Source: Sandaracinobacter neustonicus (lineage in GTDB: Bacteria > Pseudomonadota > Alphaproteobacteria > Sphingomonadales > Sphingomonadaceae). From it: a DNA stretch of 64,000 nucleotides. The notes beneath the pieces are model-generated. The model was given only the letters and a program-made list of their open reading frames with translations, did not search any database and was not told the DNA's origin. The position numbers were made by a program, and so were the translations under genes. Shown in pieces: positions 59,731 through 64,000 of this stretch (position 1 is the stretch's first letter; the number at the start of each line of letters is the position of its first letter). Location of the stretch: positions 1 to 64,000 of the forward strand of contig NZ_VFSU01000011.1 in assembly GCF_006385875.1 (NCBI RefSeq), read 5' to 3'.

Positions 59731-62700
59731 CTAGAATTTCAGCTGGGCACCGACGTAGAAGAAGCGGCCCGTGTTGGTGTAGGGCGCGCCTGCTTCGGTG
59801 CCGAGCAGATCGTAGGGCGGCAGGGCGTCGAAGGCGTTGTCCACACCGACGAACAGCGAATGCTTGCCGATTTTCCCGTCGATCCGGAAATCATGGTAGG
59901 TGTAGCTGGGATACCAGACCTTCGGGAAGTTGTCGGCGTTCGTCGGCGGACGGTCCTGCTCGGAGAGCATGGTGCCGTAGGACGGCGCAATCGTCATCTT
60001 GTCGATGTAACGCAGCGTCCAGACGAAATCGACGGCCTTGTAGCCCAGCGTCATGTTCAGGCGGCCGTTCCATTCCGGATCGCCCAGCGTGCCCTTGATC
60101 CGGGTGCGGCGGTTCGGTTCCGTGACGGAGGTGAACTGGTCTCGGCCGATCAGCCATGCCACGGTGGCGCGGGCAGACAGGCGCCAGTCACCCTGACTGG
60201 GGAAGGTGTAAGCCAGATCGAAATCGACGCCTTCGGTGGTTTGGCGGGCGTAGTTGAACGGCCCTTGCAGGAACGACGAGCCGGTGGTGCTGAAGTTGGC
60301 CTGACCGCCGCCATGGAGCACGTTCTGCTGACCGGCGAAGGTGCCGTCCGCGTTCCGCGTGATCGCCCGGCAGAACTGGTTGTCGATGCCGTCCGGGCTG
60401 TCATAGCATTGGTTGATGATGGTCTGTGCGCCGATGGTGACGATCACATTGTTGATGTCGATGTTATAGTAATCGACCGACAGGGTGAGGCCGGGCACCC
60501 AGCGCGGCTGGAACACGCCGCCGACAGTCCAGCTGGTCGAACGCTCTTCCTCGAGGTTCGGGTTGCCTCCTGAGGTGCCGAGGATGCCCGATGCCGGACG
60601 GTTGGTGAACGGCTCCGTGCTGGTGGTGCCGCCGACCGTGAATGTCTGTGTGGTGGGCACCCCGGCTGCCGCACAGTTCGCAATCCGGTTGGGATTGTTG
60701 TTGATATTCTGCTGGCCGCAGGGATCGATCAGGCCGTTCAGGAAGGTTTGCGCCGCCGAGCCGAACAGATCCGATTGCGTCGGTGCGCGGACGGCCTTGG
60801 CATAGCTGGCGCGGAAGCGGGCATCCGGAACCGGTGCCCAGATCGCGCCGATGTTATAGGCCCAGACAGTGCCGGTGTTGCCGACATTGTAGTTGGAGAC
60901 GCGGGCCGCGCCCTCCACCGACAGTTCGTGGAAGAAAGGCATGTCCTTCAGAATGGGCAGGCGGATTTCGCCGAAGCCGTCCCACACTTCCAGTTTCGGC
61001 GGATCGAACACGGAAATCGCGTTCAGGAAGGTTCCGCCACCGGCCGTGAAGGGGTCATAGGCGGAATAGCTGTTTTCCTGACGATATTCGCCACCCAGCG
61101 CGAAGCCGACGGGGCCGCCGGGCAGTTCGAACAACTTCGAGGAATCGCCGGAGACATAGGCGACCGCGTTCAACTGATCGGCCCACTGCTTCCGGGTGGA
61201 TTCGTGGACGATGTAGTTCAGCGCCTCAGGGCTGGGTGCGCCGATGCCGAACAGGTTGATCGGCACGCAGGCGGGATCGTCGTTGGCAGTGTTGGCATCT
61301 GCGTTGATGGAGCAGACGATCTGGCCCGCGCCGTTGCGGACTGCGTTCACGGCGTTGGTGAACTTGGCCAGATTCACGTTGCCGCGGGTGCGGTAGAAGG
61401 TGTCGGCATGGCCATAGTTCAACGACACTTCATAGCGCCAGGTATCGAGGAAATTGCCTTCCAGGCCGGTGACGATGCGATAGACGTCGCGCTTGTGGTT
61501 TTCGCCCCGGCCACCGAAATCGATGTTGAAGCGCTGCATGGTGAAGCCCGTCGCGCCCGGCGCGAGGCTTTGCACCAGCAGGTTGCGCGCCTGCGTGGTG
61601 AGGAAGGGGTTGTTGATGGAGAAGGTGGGGTTCAGCGCGCCGGATGAGAAGGTCGGCTGACCTTCCTGAATGGCTTCCGAGCGGACGAACTTGCCTTCGA
61701 AGAAGACACGGGCCGCATCGCTGAACTCGTAAGAGCCGAGCAGGTTGCCGGTGTAGTTCGTTTGCCCAACCTGCAGCAGCCCGGTTTCCCGCAGCGTGGA
61801 GCCAAGGCCGCCGATGAAGTTGCCGGAGCCATAGGGGCGGAAATCCCGTTCGCCCGTACTCTTCACCAGCGTGCCATCGGGCGCGAAGACGAAGATGTTG
61901 CCCAATTCGGTGTAGTTCAGCGTGCCGTCCGCGTTGCGCGACGTGGGGGAGAGAACGCCCGAGCAGTTGAGCGCGCGCCGCTCGGCCGTGCCGGTGCAGA
62001 CCGAGGTGATGGCACCGCCGGTGGAGATGCCCGCGTTCTTGATGCCCGAGAGCAGCGTGGTGTCGGGAATGCCGTTGCCGGCCGCCGGTTCCGTGGTGTT
62101 GTTGGGGCCGGAGAAGGTGGTGTTTTCCGTCAGCTGGAACTGGCGGCGGCCGGAGAGCGCGCCCGTCTGGCCGTCTCGATCGGAGAAGAACAGCGGCGGC
62201 GCGGAGCTGATGCCGACATTGGCGGCGATGTTGCCGCGCCCGTCAGCGAAGTTCTTGCCCGCGGTGACGCTGAGATAATAGTTACCGCGGTCAAGCCGCG
62301 AGGACAGGCCGGATTGTGCCCGGATTTCAAGGCCTTCATAATCCCGCTTGGTGATGAAGTTGACGACGCCCGCAACGGCGTCCGAGCCGTACAGCGCGGA
62401 GTTGCCGCCGGTGACGACATCCACCCGCTCCACCAGTTCAGACGGGATGGTGTTGACATCGACCGTCTGCTGGCCCGGCTGCGACGAGACATGGCGGCGG
62501 CCGTTCTGCAGCACCAGCGTGCGGGCGGTGCCCATGCCGCGCAGATCGAGCGCGCTGATCCCGGCGGTGCCGATGAAGCGGCCGGAGTTCTGGGTGCTGT
62601 AGGTGGGCCGGAATTGCGGCATCAGGTTCAGCGTGTCGCCCAGCGACACTTCGCCGGTTTCCCGCAATTCCTGCGCGGTGATCGTAGAGATCGGCACTGC

Positions 62701-62850
62701 GGAATCGAGGTTGGGCCGGGCGATGCGCGAACCGGTGACGATGATCAGTTCATCGCTGCCGCTTTCGGTGGCGGCCGTTTCCGTCTGGGCGGCAAGAGGC
62801 GTGGCTGCGACGGCTGCCAGAGAGGCGCCGAGGAGAAAGATTGAACGCAT
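59731..62850 (-). CDS. TonB-dependent outer-membrane receptor
   Basis: 1039 residues. Signal peptide MRSIFLLGASLAAVAATPLA, a TonB-box-like DELIIVTGSRI, plug domain (GVVNFITKRDYEGLEIRAQS, GTARTLVLQNGRRH) and a beta-barrel that ends in an aromatic-terminal strand (RFFYVGAQLKF). Takes up an unknown substrate, in sphingomonads often oligopeptides or saccharides. It is preceded by an AT-rich region with palindromes at 62993-63038. No partner gene on the same strand. Confidence 0.94.
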   Translation of the reverse strand: MRSIFLLGASLAAVAATPLAAQTETAATESGSDELIIVTGSRIARPNLDSAVPISTITAQELRETGEVSLGDTLNLMPQFRPTYSTQNSGRFIGTAGISALDLRGMGTARTLVLQNGRRHVSSQPGQQTVDVNTIPSELVERVDVVTGGNSALYGSDAVAGVVNFITKRDYEGLEIRAQSGLSSRLDRGNYYLSVTAGKNFADGRGNIAANVGISSAPPLFFSDRDGQTGALSGRRQFQLTENTTFSGPNNTTEPAAGNGIPDTTLLSGIKNAGISTGGAITSVCTGTAERRALNCSGVLSPTSRNADGTLNYTELGNIFVFAPDGTLVKSTGERDFRPYGSGNFIGGLGSTLRETGLLQVGQTNYTGNLLGSYEFSDAARVFFEGKFVRSEAIQEGQPTFSSGALNPTFSINNPFLTTQARNLLVQSLAPGATGFTMQRFNIDFGGRGENHKRDVYRIVTGLEGNFLDTWRYEVSLNYGHADTFYRTRGNVNLAKFTNAVNAVRNGAGQIVCSINADANTANDDPACVPINLFGIGAPSPEALNYIVHESTRKQWADQLNAVAYVSGDSSKLFELPGGPVGFALGGEYRQENSYSAYDPFTAGGGTFLNAISVFDPPKLEVWDGFGEIRLPILKDMPFFHELSVEGAARVSNYNVGNTGTVWAYNIGAIWAPVPDARFRASYAKAVRAPTQSDLFGSAAQTFLNGLIDPCGQQNINNNPNRIANCAAAGVPTTQTFTVGGTTSTEPFTNRPASGILGTSGGNPNLEEERSTSWTVGGVFQPRWVPGLTLSVDYYNIDINNVIVTIGAQTIINQCYDSPDGIDNQFCRAITRNADGTFAGQQNVLHGGGQANFSTTGSSFLQGPFNYARQTTEGVDFDLAYTFPSQGDWRLSARATVAWLIGRDQFTSVTEPNRRTRIKGTLGDPEWNGRLNMTLGYKAVDFVWTLRYIDKMTIAPSYGTMLSEQDRPPTNADNFPKVWYPSYTYHDFRIDGKIGKHSLFVGVDNAFDALPPYDLLGTEAGAPYTNTGRFFYVGAQLKF

Positions 62851-62884
62851 GAGACTATCCCCGAATCTGTATGTCCGATGAATG

Positions 62885-63300
62885 AAGGGTGGGGCAGGGG
62901 GGAATGTCAGGAAAGCTTAATGTTTCCGCCTTGGCGAGATCAGGAATAGAGTGTTGCGGATTCGTCACATTTATTAAGTCTACAAGAGTAGATAGAATTC
63001 TAATTAAATTGTTAGAATTCTGTGTGTTACATATATGTGATAGCCTCTTAAATAATATTTATTGCGAATGAAATTCAGGAGTATGGGGATACGGTGATGG
63101 AATCCGGATCTGGGAATATTTGTCTTGATCAGAAAATTCCCGGACAAGGCTGGAGAACTTCTGCCCATTCTTTGTGAGCGGGCCGGAGAGCCGACAGGAA
63201 TGCAGGAATCGGCTGTTGCGGGCTATTCCCGCCGGAGTGGTGGCGGGCTATTCCGGGGATGGCGGGAGCCAACGGGGTCTCGTGCCGAAACGGGGGCGAT
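62885..63300. other. AT-rich intergenic region with palindromes
   Basis: Between the receptor gene (minus) and the DUF6265-like gene (plus). It is AT-rich around 62960-63075 with the palindromes TAGAATTCTA (62993-63002), TAGAATTCT (63013-63021) and ACATATATGT (63029-63038), and otherwise holds nothing recognisable. Likely the divergent promoter region. Confidence 0.55.
62993..63038. promoter_or_regulatory. Tandem palindromes, candidate operator
   Basis: Two AGAATTCT cores lie 20 bases apart centre to centre, that is two helical turns, with a third palindrome ACATATATGT a further 16 bases on. They stand 140-190 bases upstream of the receptor start. Suggests a dimeric regulator, not identified in the window. 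Confidence 0.5.
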
Positions 63301-63747
63301 ATGAGGTTTCGAGTTTTGGGGCTGATGCTGTTGCTGATGACCCATCCCGCTCCCGCGCAGACTGTCGAGGGGCTGGGCTGGCTGGCCGGGGACTGGGCGG
63401 AGTTGCGTGGCGAGCTGCTGACCGAGGAAAGCTGGATGCCCCCGCGCGGCGGGATGCTGATCGGAATGAATCGGGCGGGAACCGCCGAGCGTGTGGCTAT
63501 GTTCGAGTTCATGCGGATCGCGGCGGGGGAGGGCGGGCGGCTTGCCCTTCATGTGCAGCCGAGAGGCGCGCCTGCTTCGGCGTTTCCGGCGACGGCCTTC
63601 ACCCAAAACTCAATCACCTTCGAAAACGCCGCGCATGATTATCCTCAGCGCATCCGATATTGGCGGGAGGGCGAGGTGCTGATGGCTGAAATCAGTCTGG
63701 CGGATGGCAGCAAGCCGTTCCGCTGGCGGTTCGAGCGGAAGCGCTGA
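63301..63747 (+). CDS. DUF6265-like exported protein
   Basis: 148 residues from ATG 63301. Signal peptide MRFRVLGLMLLLMTHPAPAQ, then LGWLAGDWAELRGELLTEES, WMPPRGGMLIGMNRAGT and FENAAHDYPQRIRYWREGE, which I recognise as the DUF6265 pattern. Unknown function, probably periplasmic. Its stop overlaps the next gene (ATGA). Confidence 0.75.
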   Translation: MRFRVLGLMLLLMTHPAPAQTVEGLGWLAGDWAELRGELLTEESWMPPRGGMLIGMNRAGTAERVAMFEFMRIAAGEGGRLALHVQPRGAPASAFPATAFTQNSITFENAAHDYPQRIRYWREGEVLMAEISLADGSKPFRWRFERKR

Positions 63748-64000
63748 TGTCGGGTTTGTTGCGCGGGGCTGGGCAGGGACTGTTGCTGGGGCTGTTGCTG
63801 ACGGCGGGGGCGGCGGCGGATGCAGGCCCTGCCGACATAGCAAAGGCGCTGGCGGCCCCGCTACGGCCCGCTGCCGAGCGGGCGGCGGATGCCCGGCGGA
63901 GACCTGCCGAGGTGTTGGCGCTGTTCCGGCTTGGGCCTGGTCAGCGGGTTCTCGATATGGTGGCGGGCACGGGTTACTACAGCCGCCTGATTGCGGATGT
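63747..64000 (+). CDS. Secreted class I methyltransferase-like protein (partial)
   Basis: 84 residues visible before the right edge. Hydrophobic signal (GQGLLLGLLLTAGAAADAGP), a basic linker, then LALFRLGPGQRVLDMVAGTG, the SAM-binding motif I of class I methyltransferases (VLDMVAGTGYYSRL). A signal peptide on a methyltransferase fold is unusual but known in proteobacterial relatives. Start overlaps the preceding gene. Confidence 0.8.
   Translation, partial: MSGLLRGAGQGLLLGLLLTAGAAADAGPADIAKALAAPLRPAAERAADARRRPAEVLALFRLGPGQRVLDMVAGTGYYSRLIAD

Overview
The window looks like chromosome of a GC-rich alphaproteobacterium of the order Sphingomonadales. Support for this: proteins ending in the PEPxxWA-type PEP-CTERM signal, a crtY-crtI-crtB/crtZ carotenoid set, a two-piece (permuted) tmRNA whose tag reads ANDNEAFAIAA, an Oar/TonB-type receptor and the general gene content. 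Genus cannot be fixed from sequence alone.

Layout. 1-8014: the right-hand end of an integrative element with lower GC. It holds an IS3-family insertion (1-1007) that cuts a DNA methyltransferase gene, a Fic-domain protein with a striking palindrome array in front of it, a leucine-rich-repeat protein, a VirD4/TraG coupling-protein fragment, a few small genes and a large serine recombinase whose last codons lie inside a tRNA-Ser(TGA) gene. 8111-10579: cell-wall and nucleotide genes (lytic transglycosylase, RlpA, thymidylate kinase). 10557-16921: carotenoid block (crtY, crtI, crtB, crtZ plus a histidine-box hydroxylase that may also act on carotenoids). 17009-20944: uvrB, a small membrane protein and a zinc alcohol dehydrogenase. 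20994-27151: a D-amino-acid block (N-acyl-D-amino-acid deacylase, LysR regulator, dgcN, dgcA, a serine hydrolase). 27148-28449: an Hsp70-type gene interrupted by one in-frame TGA.

28618-49410: tRNA-Trp, secE, nusG, rplK, rplA, rplJ, rplL, rpoB, rpoC. The classical ribosomal-protein/RNA-polymerase string is broken into three units. Between rplA and rplJ sits a 7-kb block with four PEP-CTERM proteins, a membrane-anchored HTH-TPR regulator, a glycine-zipper lipoprotein and a secreted beta-carbonic anhydrase. Between rplL and rpoB sit three genes on the opposite strand. rpoB carries a single-base deletion that is most likely an assembly error.

49770-64000: a membrane M28 peptidase, a glycosyltransferase, tmRNA, a hairpin-rich non-coding stretch, sspB (adaptor for the tmRNA tag), fumC, a second serine hydrolase, gmk, a long perfect inverted repeat, an acyl-CoA dehydrogenase, a TonB-dependent receptor, a DUF6265-like protein and the start of a secreted methyltransferase-like protein.

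The most interesting signals are regulatory: the palindrome array over the fic start, the mutually exclusive hairpins over the ribosome binding site of the PEP-CTERM gene at 35815, the near-identical 49-bp element upstream of two PEP-CTERM genes beside a membrane-bound regulator, and the repeated loop motif downstream of tmRNA.
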